Shown one piece after another: positions 47,175 to 56,339 of a stretch of DNA of 64,000 bases. Both the position numbers and the translations under genes were made by a program. Each line of letters opens with the position of its first letter. Within the stretch, counting starts at the first letter, position 1. The stretch is taken from positions 806,001 through 870,000 of the forward strand of contig NZ_JAMTCH010000004.1 of assembly GCF_024171735.1 (NCBI RefSeq), written 5' to 3'. Below the pieces are notes generated by a model. That model was not told the DNA's origin and did no database searches. It worked only from the letters and a program-made list of their open reading frames with translations. This stretch comes from Prauserella alba (lineage in GTDB: Bacteria > Actinomycetota > Actinomycetes > Mycobacteriales > Pseudonocardiaceae).

Positions 47175-47683
47175 CAGCGTGGCCAGCAACACCGCCAGCA
47201 CTGGCCCTTGTCCGTGGTGGGCCGATCATGTTGCCCCATCGTTCTCGGTGTAGACCAGGACGCGCGCGACACGAGCACTGCTTGCCGCCCCGGCCCGCAG
47301 TTCACCCCGGCCCGGAGCTGATGCCGGCCCGCTACTGACAAACGCCCAGGGACTCCTGGCGAAGAGCTGGCGCATCCTCCACCCCACCGTCGAACGCCGT
47401 AGTCGCGGCCTCATCTGGAGCTTGCGAACTGCCCGACATGTGAATATTGAGCCGCATTCCCCCCAAATCCGGCCAGTACTCCGAAAAGTTCAGCAATCAC
47501 AAATATCTTGTCGCGTCGATTTCATCTTGGCTTTTCGTTATTTTCCACAGACCTTTGATCCAACCCTCACCGCACTAGAACATTCGCCGACGTGTGCGTT
47601 TAAACACGCGTGAAGAGTGGGGCACCGAACACTGGACGGTCTGACACCACACTCGCAACCCGCCGCCACAGCAGCCCTTTGCA
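47175..47683. other. AT-rich intergenic stretch without a recognised gene
   Basis: From about 47430 to 47680 the DNA is much richer in A and T than the rest of the window (for example CAGCAATCACAAATATCTTG and GGCTTTTCGTTATTTTCC). A near-palindrome, GCGTTTAAACACGC, lies at 47597-47610. Short open frames here have no recognisable domain or ribosome binding site. Foreign origin is likely. Confidence 0.5.
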
Positions 47684-47983
47684 CTAGCTTTCATTTCTCC
47701 ACAAGTCGCGCCACGAGAGCCTGAATCCCGCTTGCTTGATCTGCCGTTCACGCAACGTCCTTCCAACCTGGAGAACAATCATCGAAGCCGGGAAGACCGT
47801 CACCTGAACAACAAATGCGGACATATACCCATGCGAGAACAGTACAATTACTCCACCTACGGCGTAGGCCACGACCCCTACGTTTCCGGAAATAAACAGA
47901 GCTCTGCGCCACCGCTTCCAGCGGGGCTTCCCTGTCGGACCCATAACGCCTGCCCTGCGTTTTCCGCGAAGTATAGATGACAT
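47684..47983 (-). CDS. Small two-segment membrane protein in the AT-rich island
   Basis: The product has 99 residues (or 86 from ATG at 47944). A basic N-terminus (MSSILRGKRR, PRWKRWRR) is followed by two hydrophobic segments, ALFISGNVGVVAYAVGGVIV and MSAFVVQVTVFPASMIVLQV. A basic tail follows, ending WRDLWRNES. The start at 47983 lacks a good ribosome binding site; the internal ATG has AGGGCAGG upstream. Base use is unlike its neighbours. No family was recognised; the size and topology would suit an immunity-like or regulatory membrane protein, but this is a guess. Confidence 0.5.
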   Translation of the reverse strand: MSSILRGKRRAGVMGPTGKPRWKRWRRALFISGNVGVVAYAVGGVIVLFSHGYMSAFVVQVTVFPASMIVLQVGRTLRERQIKQAGFRLSWRDLWRNES

Positions 47984-48023
47984 CTTCAGAACCTGAAACC
48001 GCCAGCCACGGCAAATCTCTCGC

Positions 48024-48086
48024 CGTGTTGCATTCCCAGGAGCCCGTGCTGCGCTTTCCGGAGCCCGTGTCGTCGTCCCTGGCAGT
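48024..48086. repeat. 21-bp tandem repeat array B
   Basis: Units 48024-48044 (CGTGTTGCATTCCCAGGAG), 48045-48065 (CGTGCTGCGCTTTCCGGAG) and a partial unit from 48066 (CGTGTCGTCGTCCCTGG) match array A in length and spacing. The array touches the 5' end of the HNH endonuclease remnant and may have replaced its lost N-terminal part. Confidence 0.8.
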
Positions 48087-48590
48087 GAGCGTGCCCGCGG
48101 AGATCGCCGCCGCGTGCTACTCGGACGTGGATGCACTGGCGCAGTCACTGCTCCGTGATGGCGACGACGGGCGGACGCTCGATCAACTACGCGCGGACGT
48201 GCCCGCTGACCTGCTTCTGGGGCGCGGTCCGGGAACGGCAGCGCCCGAGGCTGCGGCGATGCTCTCTGTGCACGTCCCCGTCGACGCGGCTCTGTCGATC
48301 TCCGACGAGGGGGCGAGCTGGACGGTTGCGGGCCTATCCCGGCACCGACCACCCGCGAGATCATGACGAACGAGCGAAGTTCTGACATGCGGTGCTGTGC
48401 GATCCGGGTACGGGCGAGCCGGTGGATCCGGGGCGCACCGGCGACGACCGAGCGCGGCGACCCGGGAACTGGTGCGTGTCCGGGACCGCGAGTGCGTCAT
48501 GCCGTGGTGTCACCTCCCTGCCCGGCACTGCGATCACGACCACGACCGGGCTTGGGCCGGTGGGGGTCCCGTCGACGGCCAACGGCGGCC
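48078..48590 (+). pseudogene. Degraded 13E12-type (DUF222/HNH) endonuclease
   Basis: Pieces of one protein are spread over several frames. DGRTLDQLRADVPADLLLG and LSVHVPVDAALSISDE (DUF222 part) lie at 48169-48315. CGPIPAP follows in another frame near 48330, LCDPGTGEPVDPGRTGDD in a third near 48395, and RRPSAATRELVRVRDREC with MPWCHLPARHCDHDHD (the HNH zinc and catalytic region) near 48445-48540. At least three frameshifts separate them and the N-terminus is missing. Such genes occur in many copies in actinobacteria; this copy is dead. Confidence 0.85.
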
Positions 48591-48682
48591 CCGCGGTGCC
48601 GACGGCACGGAGCGACTCACACCGCGCCCCGCGAACCCGTCCTCACCCGAACACGCCACCGGCCACACACGCCCGGAAAACG

Positions 48683-48787
48683 CACGGGCCCCGGAATCGA
48701 CAACACGACCCCCGGAAACCGCAACACGGTCCCCGGAATCGACAACACGACCCCCGGAAACCGCAACACGGGCCCCGGGGAGCGCAA
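48683..48787. repeat. 21-bp tandem repeat array C, inverted relative to A and B
   Basis: Five units of exactly 21 bases run from 48683 to 48787. Units 1 and 3 end GGAATCGACAA and units 2 and 4 end GGAAACCGCAA, so the higher-order period is 42 bases; unit 5 is a variant ending GGAGCGCAA. On the minus strand each unit begins TTGTCGATTCCGGGG or TTGCGGTTTCCGGGG, the same family as arrays A and B. There are no unique spacers, so this is not a CRISPR. The array lies just beyond the 3' end of the convergent paaE gene. Confidence 0.88.
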
Positions 48788-48832
48788 CACGCGTGGGGTG
48801 CAGGACGTGCGGACGGCGCGCCACACGACGGC

Positions 48833-49921
48833 TCACACGTCGTAGTCCACCGTGACCTCGCCGGAGACGGGCACGCTCTGGCAGGTCAGCACGAAACCGG
48901 CGTCGACCTCGGCCTGTTCGAGCGCGAAGTTGCGGCGCATGGCGACCTCACCACCGGTGACCTTCGCCCGGCACGTGCCGCACACCCCGCCTTTGCAGGC
49001 GAACGGCAGATCCGGCCGAACCCGTTGCGCACCATCCAGAATGGACACATCACCGGGCAGGGCCGTCGTGGTGCGCCTGCCGTCCAGTACGACCGTCACG
49101 TCGCAGGTGCCGGCGTCCGACTGCCGCTCGACGTGCCGAACGGGTTCCGGCGGCACATCACCCGCGTAGAACAGTTCCGCGTGTACCCGGTCGGCAGGCA
49201 CGCCCACGTCGCCGAGCAGTTCCCGCGCCCCGGCCACCAGGTCGAACGGGCCGCACAACCACCATCCGGCGATCTCCGCCGGATCGCCGACGAGAGTCAG
49301 CAGCCCGCGGATCTTGTCCGGGTCGAGCCTGCCGGTGAACAGCTCCGCCTCGCGCGGTTCCCGTGACAGCACGTGCACGAGTTCCAGCCGCTGCGGATAC
49401 CGGTCCTTCAGATCGGCCAGGTCGTCGGCGAACATCACGGTGTCGCTGCGGCGGTTGCCGTACAACAGCGTCACGGTCGCGGCCGGATCCCGCAGCACGG
49501 TCGCGGCGATCGACAGCAGCGGAGTGATCCCCGAGCCCGCGCCGATCAATACGTGCCTGCCCGCCGTGTCCGACGGGGTGAACGTGCCCGTCGGCGTACC
49601 GACCTCGACCTCGTCACCGGGCTGCACCTCGCGCACCAGCCAGCCGGAGAACAGTCCACCCGGCACCTCCCGCACGCCGATCCGCAGCGAGCCTCCCTCC
49701 GCCGCACAGATCGAGTACGACCGGCGCTCCTCGCGGCCGTCGATCGTGGCCCGCACGGTCAACGACTGCCCAGCCCGGAAGTCGTAGACGTCGCCCAGTT
49801 CGGGCGGCACGGCGAACGTGACGGCGACCGCGTCGTCGCACAACCGGTCGACGCCGGAGACCGTCAGCGTGTGGAACTCGCCGCGCAGCCGGGGCCGGAC
49901 GGGTGTGGTGGATACGGTCAC
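48833..49921 (-). CDS. paaE: Phenylacetyl-CoA epoxidase reductase subunit PaaE
   Basis: The product has 362 residues. An FNR-type FAD domain (RSYSICAAEGG) and an NAD(P) domain (VLIGAGSGITPLLSIA) are followed by a plant-type 2Fe-2S domain with FACKGGVCGTCRAKV and a fourth Cys in VLTCQSVP. It passes electrons from NADPH to the PaaABC oxygenase. GTG at 49921 has AAGGAG seven bases upstream and starts one base after the paaD stop. It is the last gene of paaZABCDE. Confidence 0.95.
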   Translation of the reverse strand: MTVSTTPVRPRLRGEFHTLTVSGVDRLCDDAVAVTFAVPPELGDVYDFRAGQSLTVRATIDGREERRSYSICAAEGGSLRIGVREVPGGLFSGWLVREVQPGDEVEVGTPTGTFTPSDTAGRHVLIGAGSGITPLLSIAATVLRDPAATVTLLYGNRRSDTVMFADDLADLKDRYPQRLELVHVLSREPREAELFTGRLDPDKIRGLLTLVGDPAEIAGWWLCGPFDLVAGARELLGDVGVPADRVHAELFYAGDVPPEPVRHVERQSDAGTCDVTVVLDGRRTTTALPGDVSILDGAQRVRPDLPFACKGGVCGTCRAKVTGGEVAMRRNFALEQAEVDAGFVLTCQSVPVSGEVTVDYDV

Positions 49922-49922
49922 G

Positions 49923-50432
49923 TCAGATCTCCTTGACATGTTCGAACGGCTCGGCGCACGCGGGGCATCGGCGCAGCGCCTTGCACGCGGTCGGCCCGAA
50001 TTCGGACACCGCCTCGGTGTCGGCGGCCCCGCAGTGCGGACAGCTCACCCGTCGCCGGGGCGGCAGCAGCTGCACGGGCACGGGCCCATCGCCCCGCTGC
50101 GGCGCGGCGCCCGGCGGGGCGATGCCAGCCTCGGCGAGCCGCCTGCGGCCCCGCTCGGTGATCCAGTCCGTGCTCCACGGCGGATGCAGCACCGTGCGAA
50201 CCTCGACCCGCTCGAAACCCGCCCGCTGCAGTGCGTGCACCAGGTCGTCGCGCATGGTGTCCATCGCCGGACAGCCGCTGTAGGTCGGCGTGATCGACAC
50301 CGTGACGCCGTCGGCGGTTTCGCCGACCTCGCGCAGCACACCCAGGTCGGCCAGCGTGAGCATCGGCAGTTCCGGATCGGTCACCGTCTCGGCGACCTCC
50401 CGCGCGGTCACGGCCGCCCTCGTGGTCACCAT
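49923..50432 (-). CDS. paaD: Phenylacetate degradation protein PaaD (Fe-S assembly type)
   Basis: The product has 169 residues. The N-terminal MIP18/DUF59 domain includes VTDPELPMLTLADLGVL and PTYSGCPAMDTM. The C-terminal part carries a zinc-ribbon-like CPHCGAADTE and CPACAEPFEH, with a Cys in TACKAL. PaaD is thought to help mature the 2Fe-2S centre of PaaE. ATG at 50432 lies within the last bases of paaC, so translation is coupled. Confidence 0.93.
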   Translation of the reverse strand: MVTTRAAVTAREVAETVTDPELPMLTLADLGVLREVGETADGVTVSITPTYSGCPAMDTMRDDLVHALQRAGFERVEVRTVLHPPWSTDWITERGRRRLAEAGIAPPGAAPQRGDGPVPVQLLPPRRRVSCPHCGAADTEAVSEFGPTACKALRRCPACAEPFEHVKEI

Positions 50433-51304
50433 GTCGCCTCCGGATGGGCCCGCGCGACACTCTGCAGCTCCGCGAGCAGATATCCCATCGCCTCGGTGTG
50501 CCTGCCGTCGCGGCCCTTGCCTCCCGCGACACCCGCCTTCGCGCGAACCTCCGGGATCTCCAGAGTCGCCGCCGACAGCACCTGCGCGAGCACGTCGTCG
50601 AACTCGCCGCGCACCTCGGCCGGATCGACCGCGACGCCGGGCAGCCTGCGCTCGACGTCGTGCGTCTCGAACAGCTCGGCCACCAGCGGCCACACGTCCT
50701 CCAGTGCCGCGACCGTGCGGGCGTGCGAGGTCTCCGTACCGTCTCCCAGCCGCACGACCCACTGGGCCGCGTAGTCGCGGTGGTAGCTCAGCTCGTTGAC
50801 GCCCTTGTGGGCGATCGCGGCCAGCACCGGGTCGGCCGAGGACCGCAGCCGCTGGAACACCGCGAGCCGCCAGGTCGTGACAACCAGCACCGTGACGACC
50901 AGCTGTGCGAAGTCGACGTGCTCGCGTTCGGCGAGGCGGACGTTGCGGAACTCGTGCTCACCGCGGAAGTAGGCGTAGTGGTCCTCACCGCGACCGGTGC
51001 CGTCGGCCTTGCCCGCCCGCGCCAACAACAACCGCGCCTGTCCGAGCAGGTCGAGGCCGATGTTGGCGATCGCGACCTCGTCCTCCAACTCGGGAGCCCG
51101 GGTGCACCACTGCTGCAGCCGGTGCGACAGCACCAGCGCGTCGTCGCCGAGCATCAGGCAGTACTGCGCGAGACCCTCGCCATCCACACCGGACGGAACC
51201 GTGGTGTCCACTCCGGACAACGGATCCTCGAATCCGGTGCCGAACGCCCACCGTGCGTCGTCGTGGGCATCGGCGAGCGCCTCGTAGGCGTTGTCGAAAG
51301 CCAT
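50426..51304 (-). CDS. paaC: Phenylacetyl-CoA epoxidase subunit PaaC
   Basis: The product has 292 residues of the ferritin-like fold, structural partner of PaaA. LSHRLQQWCTRAPELEDEVA and IANIGLDLLGQARLLL, RGEHEFRNVRLAE and NELSYHRDYAAQWVVRLGDG are conserved PaaC blocks. ATG at 51304 (MAFDNAYEALAD) has GAGGGA upstream; the frame extends 14 codons upstream without similarity. It follows paaB after 42 bases and overlaps paaD. Confidence 0.94.
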   Translation of the reverse strand: MAFDNAYEALADAHDDARWAFGTGFEDPLSGVDTTVPSGVDGEGLAQYCLMLGDDALVLSHRLQQWCTRAPELEDEVAIANIGLDLLGQARLLLARAGKADGTGRGEDHYAYFRGEHEFRNVRLAEREHVDFAQLVVTVLVVTTWRLAVFQRLRSSADPVLAAIAHKGVNELSYHRDYAAQWVVRLGDGTETSHARTVAALEDVWPLVAELFETHDVERRLPGVAVDPAEVRGEFDDVLAQVLSAATLEIPEVRAKAGVAGGKGRDGRHTEAMGYLLAELQSVARAHPEATW

Positions 51305-51346
51305 CTTCGTTCCCTCGTTCGTGAGGCGGATCCCCGCCCCGGCCAC

Positions 51347-51631
51347 CTACATGTGCGGGACGTTCTCGGGGATGTCGTAGAAGGTCGGATGCCGGTAGAC
51401 CTTGTCGCCGGACGGGGCGAAGAACGGGTCCTTCTCGTCGGGACTCGATGCGGCGATGTCCGCGGCCTTCACGACCCAGATGCTCACGCCTTCGTTGCGC
51501 CGCGTGTACAGATCGCGGGCGTTGTGCAGCGCCATGTCGTCGTCGGCGGCCCGCAACGATCCGACGTGCACGTGGTTGAGTCCCCGCTTGCCCCGTACGA
51601 ACACCTCGTACAGCGGCCATTCGCCCGTCAT
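51347..51631 (-). CDS. paaB: Phenylacetyl-CoA epoxidase subunit PaaB
   Basis: The product has 94 residues, the normal size for this small bridging subunit. [20 protein letters not shown], the [12 protein letters not shown] motif and SIWVVKA identify it, and [20 protein letters not shown] is the typical C-terminus. ATG at 51631 overlaps the paaA stop by four bases. Confidence 0.95.
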   Translation of the reverse strand: MTGEWPLYEVFVRGKRGLNHVHVGSLRAADDDMALHNARDLYTRRNEGVSIWVVKAADIAASSPDEKDPFFAPSGDKVYRHPTFYDIPENVPHM

Positions 51632-52593
51632 GCCGCGACCTCCTTCCGCTGCTGCTGTTTCCTCGCGTGCGCGGCCGCGGCCTCGCGTACCCACGCGCCG
51701 TCCTCGTGCGCCGCGCGCCGGCGCTCCACGCGCTCGGTGTTGCACGGTCCGCCACCGGAGATGACCTGTTTCAGCTCGTCCCAGTCGATGGAGCCGAAGT
51801 CGTAGTGCCCGCGCTCAGCGTTCCACGTCAGCTCGGGATCCGGCAGTGTCACCCCGAGCGCCTCCGCCTGCGGCACGGTCATGTCGACGAACCGCTGCCG
51901 GAGCTCGTCGTTGGTGTGGCGCTTGATCTTCCACGCCATCGACTGCGCCGTGTTGGGAGAGTCGTCGTCCGGCGGGCCGAACATCATCAGCGAAGGCCAC
52001 CAGTACCGGTCCACGGCGTCCTGCACCATCTCCCGCTGCGCCTCCGTGCCGGACATCATCGTCATCAGCAGCTCGTAGCCCTGCCGCTGGTGGAACGACT
52101 CCTCCTTGCAGATGCGGATCATGGCGCGGGCGTACGGCCCGTAGCTGCTGCGACACAGCGGCACCTGGTTGCAGATCGCCGCGCCGTCGACGAGCCAGCC
52201 GATCACGCCGACGTCGGCGAACGACAACGTCGGATAGTTGAAGATCGACGAGTACTTCTGCCGTCCGCTGATCAGCTTCTCGGTGAGGTCGCCGCGGTCA
52301 CCGCCGAGGGTCTCGGCCGCGGAGTAGAGGTACAGCCCGTGCCCCGCCTCGTCCTGCACCTTCGCCAGCAGGATCGCCTTGCGGCGCAACGACGGCGCCC
52401 GCGTGATCCAGTTGCCCTCCGGCTGCATGCCGATGATCTCGGAGTGCGCGTGCTGCGCGATCTGCCGGACCATCGTCTTCCGGTAGGCCTCGGGCAGCCA
52501 GTCCCGCGGTTCGATGCGCTGGTCCTTGGCGATCGTGTGCTCGAAGTGCCGCTCCAGGTCCGCTTCGGACGGTGCCGGTTCCGTGACGGTCAT
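51628..52593 (-). CDS. paaA: Phenylacetyl-CoA epoxidase catalytic subunit PaaA
   Basis: The product has 321 residues and carries the di-iron centre that epoxidises the ring of phenylacetyl-CoA with oxygen. Metal-ligand helices are [15 protein letters not shown] and [36 protein letters not shown] and [19 protein letters not shown] are family blocks. The start at 52593 overlaps the paaZ stop by four bases. Confidence 0.96.
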   Translation of the reverse strand: MTVTEPAPSEADLERHFEHTIAKDQRIEPRDWLPEAYRKTMVRQIAQHAHSEIIGMQPEGNWITRAPSLRRKAILLAKVQDEAGHGLYLYSAAETLGGDRGDLTEKLISGRQKYSSIFNYPTLSFADVGVIGWLVDGAAICNQVPLCRSSYGPYARAMIRICKEESFHQRQGYELLMTMMSGTEAQREMVQDAVDRYWWPSLMMFGPPDDDSPNTAQSMAWKIKRHTNDELRQRFVDMTVPQAEALGVTLPDPELTWNAERGHYDFGSIDWDELKQVISGGGPCNTERVERRRAAHEDGAWVREAAAAHARKQQQRKEVAA

Positions 52594-54656
52594 GCCGCAG
52601 CCTCCTTCGCGACGAGGGTGAGCACGTCGTACTTCGCGACCGAGTCGCCGTCGGCGTTGGTCACGTCGGCGTCCCAGCGCACCTCGCCGTAGTCGGCGCT
52701 CTCCCGCGGGGTGATCTGCTTGCAGGTCAACGTGACGGTCAAGGCGTCGCCGGGCTTGACGGGTGTGAGGAAGCGCAGGTTCTCGAGCCCGTAGTTGGCG
52801 AGCACGGGACCCGGCTCCGGCGAGACGAACAGCCCCGCCGCAATCGACACCACGAGGTAGCCGTGGGCGACGATGCCGCCGAACAGCGGGTTCTCCGCTG
52901 CTGCCGCCTCGTCGGTGTGGGCGTAGAACGTGTCGCCGGTGAACTCGGCGAAATGTGCGACGTCCTCCGCTGTGACGGTGCGCGGACCCGCGACGACCGC
53001 GTCACCCACGCGCAGTGCGGCGAGGGACTTGCGGAACGGGTGCACGTCGGTCGTCGTCCGCGGGGCTCCCTGGGTCCACCGCCCGGTCACCGCGGTGAGC
53101 GCTGCAGGGCTGGCCTGCACGGCCGTGCGCTGCATGTGGTGCAGCACGCCGCGGATGCCGCCCATCTCCTCACCGCCGCCGGCACGCCCCGGCCCGCCGT
53201 GGACGAGCTGCGGCATCGGCGAACCGTGCCCGGTCGACTCGCGCGCGTCCTCGGCATCGAGCACCAGCAACCTGCCGTGCCACGGGGCGGCGCCGAGCAC
53301 GACCTCCCGCGCGAAGTCCGCGTCACCGGTGACGACCGAGCCGACCAGGCTTCCCTTGCCGCGCGCGGCGAACTCGACGACCTGCTCGGTCGAGGTGTAC
53401 GGCAGCAGCGTCGACACCGGGCCGAAGGCCTCGACCTCGTGGGGCTCGGCCCGTTCTGGGTCGCCGGAGAGCAGGACCGGGGACAGGAACGCGCCCCGCT
53501 CGGCGTCCGCACCGTCGACGGCCACGTGCTCCGGGTCGCCGTACACGACCGTCGCCGCGCTCTGCAGCGCCTTCAGGCTGCGGCGCACCTCCTCGCGCTG
53601 TTCCAGGCTGACCAGCGCCCCCATGTCGGCGCTCGCCGGATCGCCGACCGTGACCTTCGCGAGCCGCTGCCGCGCGGCCTCGGCGACGTCGCCGAGCAGC
53701 GTCTCGGGTACGAACGCCCGCCGGATCGCGGTGCACTTCTGGCCCGCCTTGACGGTCATCTCGGTCACGAGCTGGTCGACGTAGAGGTCGAACTCGGCCG
53801 TGCCCGGCGTGGCGTCCGGGCCGAGGATGGAGCAGTTCAGCGAGTCGGCCTCGGCGTTGAATCGCACCGCGCCCCGGATGATCGCCGGGTGGCTGCGCAG
53901 TTTCCGCGCCGTGTCCGCCGAGCCGGTGAACGACACGACGTCCTGTTCGGTGACATGGTCGAGCAGGTCGCCCGCGCTTCCGCAGACGAGCTGGACCGAC
54001 CCTTCGGGCAGGATTCCGGATTCGACGATCAGGTCGACGAGTTTCTCGGTGAGGTAGGCGCTCTGGCTCGCGGGCTTGATCAGGCTCGGCATCCCGGCGA
54101 GGAAGGCGGGCGCGAGCTTCTCCAGCGGACCCCATACCGGGAAGTTGAACGCGTTGATCTGCACGGCCACGCCCCGCAGCGGCGACGCGACGTGACGGGC
54201 GACGAACGTGCCGCCCTTGCTGAGCGGTTCGACGTCGCCGTCGACGTACACCGTGTCGTTCGGCAGCTCGCGCTTGCCCTTGCTCGCGTACGCGAGCAGC
54301 ACGCCGATCCCACCGTCCACATCGAACTTCGAATCGCCGCGCGTGGCGCCGGTACGTGCGGACAGCGCGTAGAGCTCGTCGCGGTGCTCGCGCAGGTGGG
54401 AGCCCAGCGCCTTGAGCAATGCGGCGCGCTGGTGGAACGTCAGCTCCCGCAGTGCGGGACCGCCGACCCGGCGGCCGTGGTCGAGCGCGGCGGCCATGTC
54501 GATGCCTTCGGTCGACACCCGGGCGACCTCGGCGCCCGTCACGGCGTCGCACACCGGTGCACCGTCGCCGGCGCCCCGCTGCCAGCGCCCGCCGACGTAA
54601 CTGCGCAACACCCCGGGACTCGGTCCGCCCGCGTCCGACTCGGCTCCGTTGCCCAT
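52590..54656 (-). CDS. paaZ: Bifunctional PaaZ: oxepin-CoA hydrolase / 3-oxo-5,6-dehydrosuberyl-CoA semialdehyde dehydrogenase
   Basis: The product has 688 residues. The N-terminal aldehyde dehydrogenase (1-520) shows [36 protein letters not shown] and the catalytic Cys in [17 protein letters not shown]. The C-terminal MaoC/R-hydratase (about 545-688) shows [19 protein letters not shown] and [20 protein letters not shown]. It opens the oxepin-CoA ring and oxidises the aldehyde. ATG at 54656. It is the first gene of paaZABCDE, with a regulatory box 58 bases upstream. Confidence 0.96.
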   Translation of the reverse strand: MGNGAESDAGGPSPGVLRSYVGGRWQRGAGDGAPVCDAVTGAEVARVSTEGIDMAAALDHGRRVGGPALRELTFHQRAALLKALGSHLREHRDELYALSARTGATRGDSKFDVDGGIGVLLAYASKGKRELPNDTVYVDGDVEPLSKGGTFVARHVASPLRGVAVQINAFNFPVWGPLEKLAPAFLAGMPSLIKPASQSAYLTEKLVDLIVESGILPEGSVQLVCGSAGDLLDHVTEQDVVSFTGSADTARKLRSHPAIIRGAVRFNAEADSLNCSILGPDATPGTAEFDLYVDQLVTEMTVKAGQKCTAIRRAFVPETLLGDVAEAARQRLAKVTVGDPASADMGALVSLEQREEVRRSLKALQSAATVVYGDPEHVAVDGADAERGAFLSPVLLSGDPERAEPHEVEAFGPVSTLLPYTSTEQVVEFAARGKGSLVGSVVTGDADFAREVVLGAAPWHGRLLVLDAEDARESTGHGSPMPQLVHGGPGRAGGGEEMGGIRGVLHHMQRTAVQASPAALTAVTGRWTQGAPRTTTDVHPFRKSLAALRVGDAVVAGPRTVTAEDVAHFAEFTGDTFYAHTDEAAAAENPLFGGIVAHGYLVVSIAAGLFVSPEPGPVLANYGLENLRFLTPVKPGDALTVTLTCKQITPRESADYGEVRWDADVTNADGDSVAKYDVLTLVAKEAAA

Positions 54657-54713
54657 CGATCCTCGCTCTCGTAATCACAAACCGTGCGTGACCGCAAACC
54701 CCGGTAATTACCA

Positions 54714-54727
54714 ACCGAACGGTCGGG
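54714..54727. promoter_or_regulatory. Putative PaaR box in front of paaZ
   Basis: ACCGAACGGTCGGG is a near-palindrome (CCGA/TCGG ends) in the 127-base gap between paaH and paaZ. It matches the box in the paaH/paaI region at 11 of 14 positions when read on the opposite strand. Surrounding DNA is AT-rich (GGAATTAATGC). TetR-type recognition is likely. Confidence 0.6.
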
Positions 54728-54783
54728 AATTAATGCTAGCGCGGGCCGGACCATCCCGGCAAGACCTCCCGCCCGCCCCGCAG

Positions 54784-55653
54784 TCAACTCCAGTCGTGAA
54801 ACCCCTTGCCTGCCTTGCGTCCGAGTTCACCGGCGGCGACCTTGTCCCGCAGCAACCGGGGCGGGGCGAATCGCTCGCCGAGCGTCGAATGCAGGTAATC
54901 GGCGATCGCGAGCCGCACGTCGAGACCCACGAGGTCGGTCGAGCGCAACGGGCCCATCGGATGGCGATAACCGAGCTCCATCGCGTTGTCGATGGCCTCG
55001 GCGTCGGCGACCCCCTCCTCGAGCATCCGGATGGCCTCGAGTCCGAGCATCACGCCGAGTCTGCTGGTGGCGAACCCGGGCGAGTCGCGCACCACGACGT
55101 CGGTCTTGCCGAGAGCCCGCACCCAGCCGGTGACCCGGTCGACGACGTCTCCGGTGACACGCGGCGGGGTGACGATCTCGACCAGCTTCGACGGCGGAAC
55201 GGGGTTGAAGAAGTGCATGCCGAGGAAGCGTTCGGGGCGGGCCAGCGCGGCGCCCAGTTCGGCGACGGACAGCGAACTCGTGTTACTGGCGAGTACGGTG
55301 CCGGCACCGATGGCCGCTTCGACTCCGGCGAGCACCTCGACCTTCAGCTCGGGCCGTTCGGGCACGGCTTCCACGACCAGTTCCGCATGGCCGGGCAAGC
55401 CGGTGACGTCCTCGACCACGGCCACGCGTTCGAGCACCGCCTCGGGCCGATCGTCGAGCTTGCCGCGCTCGGCCGCCTTGGCCAGGCCGTCGGCGAGCCG
55501 CTGTCGCGCCGCTGCGGCGGCCTCCTCGCCACTCTCCACGACGACGACCCTGGAGCCGAGCGCCGCGAAGACCTGGGCGATCCCTGCACCCATCCGGCCA
55601 CCGCCGATCACCCCGACCGCCGCCGGAACGTTGGGCACGGACGCCTCGTTCAT
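54784..55653 (-). CDS. paaH: 3-hydroxyadipyl-CoA / 3-hydroxyacyl-CoA dehydrogenase PaaH
   Basis: The product has 289 residues. The NAD-binding N-terminus is VGVIGGGRMGAGIAQVFAAL. ASNTSSLSVAELG, RFLGMHFFNPVPPSKLVEIV (catalytic His) and DSPGFATSRLGVMLGLEAIR complete the pattern, and the C-terminal DLVGLDVRLAIADYLH is typical. It oxidises 3-hydroxyadipyl-CoA late in phenylacetate breakdown. ATG at 55653 has AGGAG seven bases upstream. It lies upstream of paaZ on the same strand and diverges from paaI. Confidence 0.9.
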   Translation of the reverse strand: MNEASVPNVPAAVGVIGGGRMGAGIAQVFAALGSRVVVVESGEEAAAAARQRLADGLAKAAERGKLDDRPEAVLERVAVVEDVTGLPGHAELVVEAVPERPELKVEVLAGVEAAIGAGTVLASNTSSLSVAELGAALARPERFLGMHFFNPVPPSKLVEIVTPPRVTGDVVDRVTGWVRALGKTDVVVRDSPGFATSRLGVMLGLEAIRMLEEGVADAEAIDNAMELGYRHPMGPLRSTDLVGLDVRLAIADYLHSTLGERFAPPRLLRDKVAAGELGRKAGKGFHDWS

Positions 55654-55710
55654 GGGATTCTCCTCTTGACATCGGTTCTCGCACTGGCCTTTACTCTTCA
55701 CGCGAATTCA

Positions 55711-55749
55711 TTACCGTCCATTCGGTCAGTAAGCAAGACCCGGTCAGTA
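55711..55749. promoter_or_regulatory. Putative PaaR box and half-site repeats between paaH and paaI
   Basis: Read on the minus strand, 55726-55713 is ACCGAATGGACGGT, closely like the box in front of paaZ. In addition CGGTCAGTA occurs twice, at 55723-55731 and 55741-55749, 18 bases apart. The site is within the 180-base divergent promoter region, so one regulator could control both directions. Confidence 0.6.
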
Positions 55750-55833
55750 CCCGATCCGCGCTACGAGCAAGCCGGCCAGGTGAGCACGCCACGGCGAGCG
55801 AGCCCCGGCGAACAGGCAAGGCGGTGAAGCCTC

Positions 55834-56325
55834 GTGTCCCATCCGGCGGCCCACGTCCCGGCGACGGACGACCCGCTGTCAACCGGCCGCGCTGCGGACG
55901 ACCCGGCGGCGCACGTCAGTGAGGCCACTCGAACCATGCTCGACTCCGACACCGCTTCGGCCGCGCTCGGTATCGACGTCACGCGGGCCCGCGACGGCAA
56001 CGCCGTGGCGACCATGCGTGTCACCGAGCAGATGGTGAACGGCCACGGGATCGCACACGGCGGATACCTGTTCCTGCTGGCGGACACGACGTTCGCCGCC
56101 GCGTGCAACAGCCACGGTCCCGTCACCGTCGCGTCGGGAGCCGAGATCTCGTTCGTCACCAGCGCCCGGCTGGGCGACGCCCTCGTGGCCGAGGCTGCCG
56201 AACGCACCCGGTACGGCCGCAACGGCATCTACGACGTCACCGTGCACCGCGAGACCGCCGCGGGCCGCGAAACCGTCGCCGAGTTCCGCGGCCGCAGCAG
56301 AACCGTCGGTCAGATCACGTCCTGA
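55834..56325 (+). CDS. paaI: Hotdog-fold thioesterase PaaI
   Basis: The product has 163 residues. The hotdog core includes VNGHGIAHGGYLFLLADTTF (with the conserved HGG and catalytic Asp) and GAEISFVTSARLGDALVAEA. It hydrolyses hydroxylated or stalled phenylacetyl-CoA derivatives, protecting the CoA pool. The first 30 residues are a non-conserved Asp/Ala-rich extension; the GTG start at 55834 is less certain than the core. paaK follows after 14 bases. Confidence 0.9.
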   Translation: MSHPAAHVPATDDPLSTGRAADDPAAHVSEATRTMLDSDTASAALGIDVTRARDGNAVATMRVTEQMVNGHGIAHGGYLFLLADTTFAAACNSHGPVTVASGAEISFVTSARLGDALVAEAAERTRYGRNGIYDVTVHRETAAGRETVAEFRGRSRTVGQITS

Positions 56326-56339
56326 GGAGCCCCGCGACC

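Noticed and set aside
47422-47613. Plus-strand 63-codon frame in the AT-rich island
   Set aside because: No ribosome binding site, no domain, and composition of random sequence.
48683-48787. Possible CRISPR array
   Set aside because: The units follow one another without unique spacers and no cas gene is near.
47091-48832. Insertion sequence or prophage in the scar region
   Set aside because: No transposase, integrase, terminal inverted repeat or phage gene was recognised.
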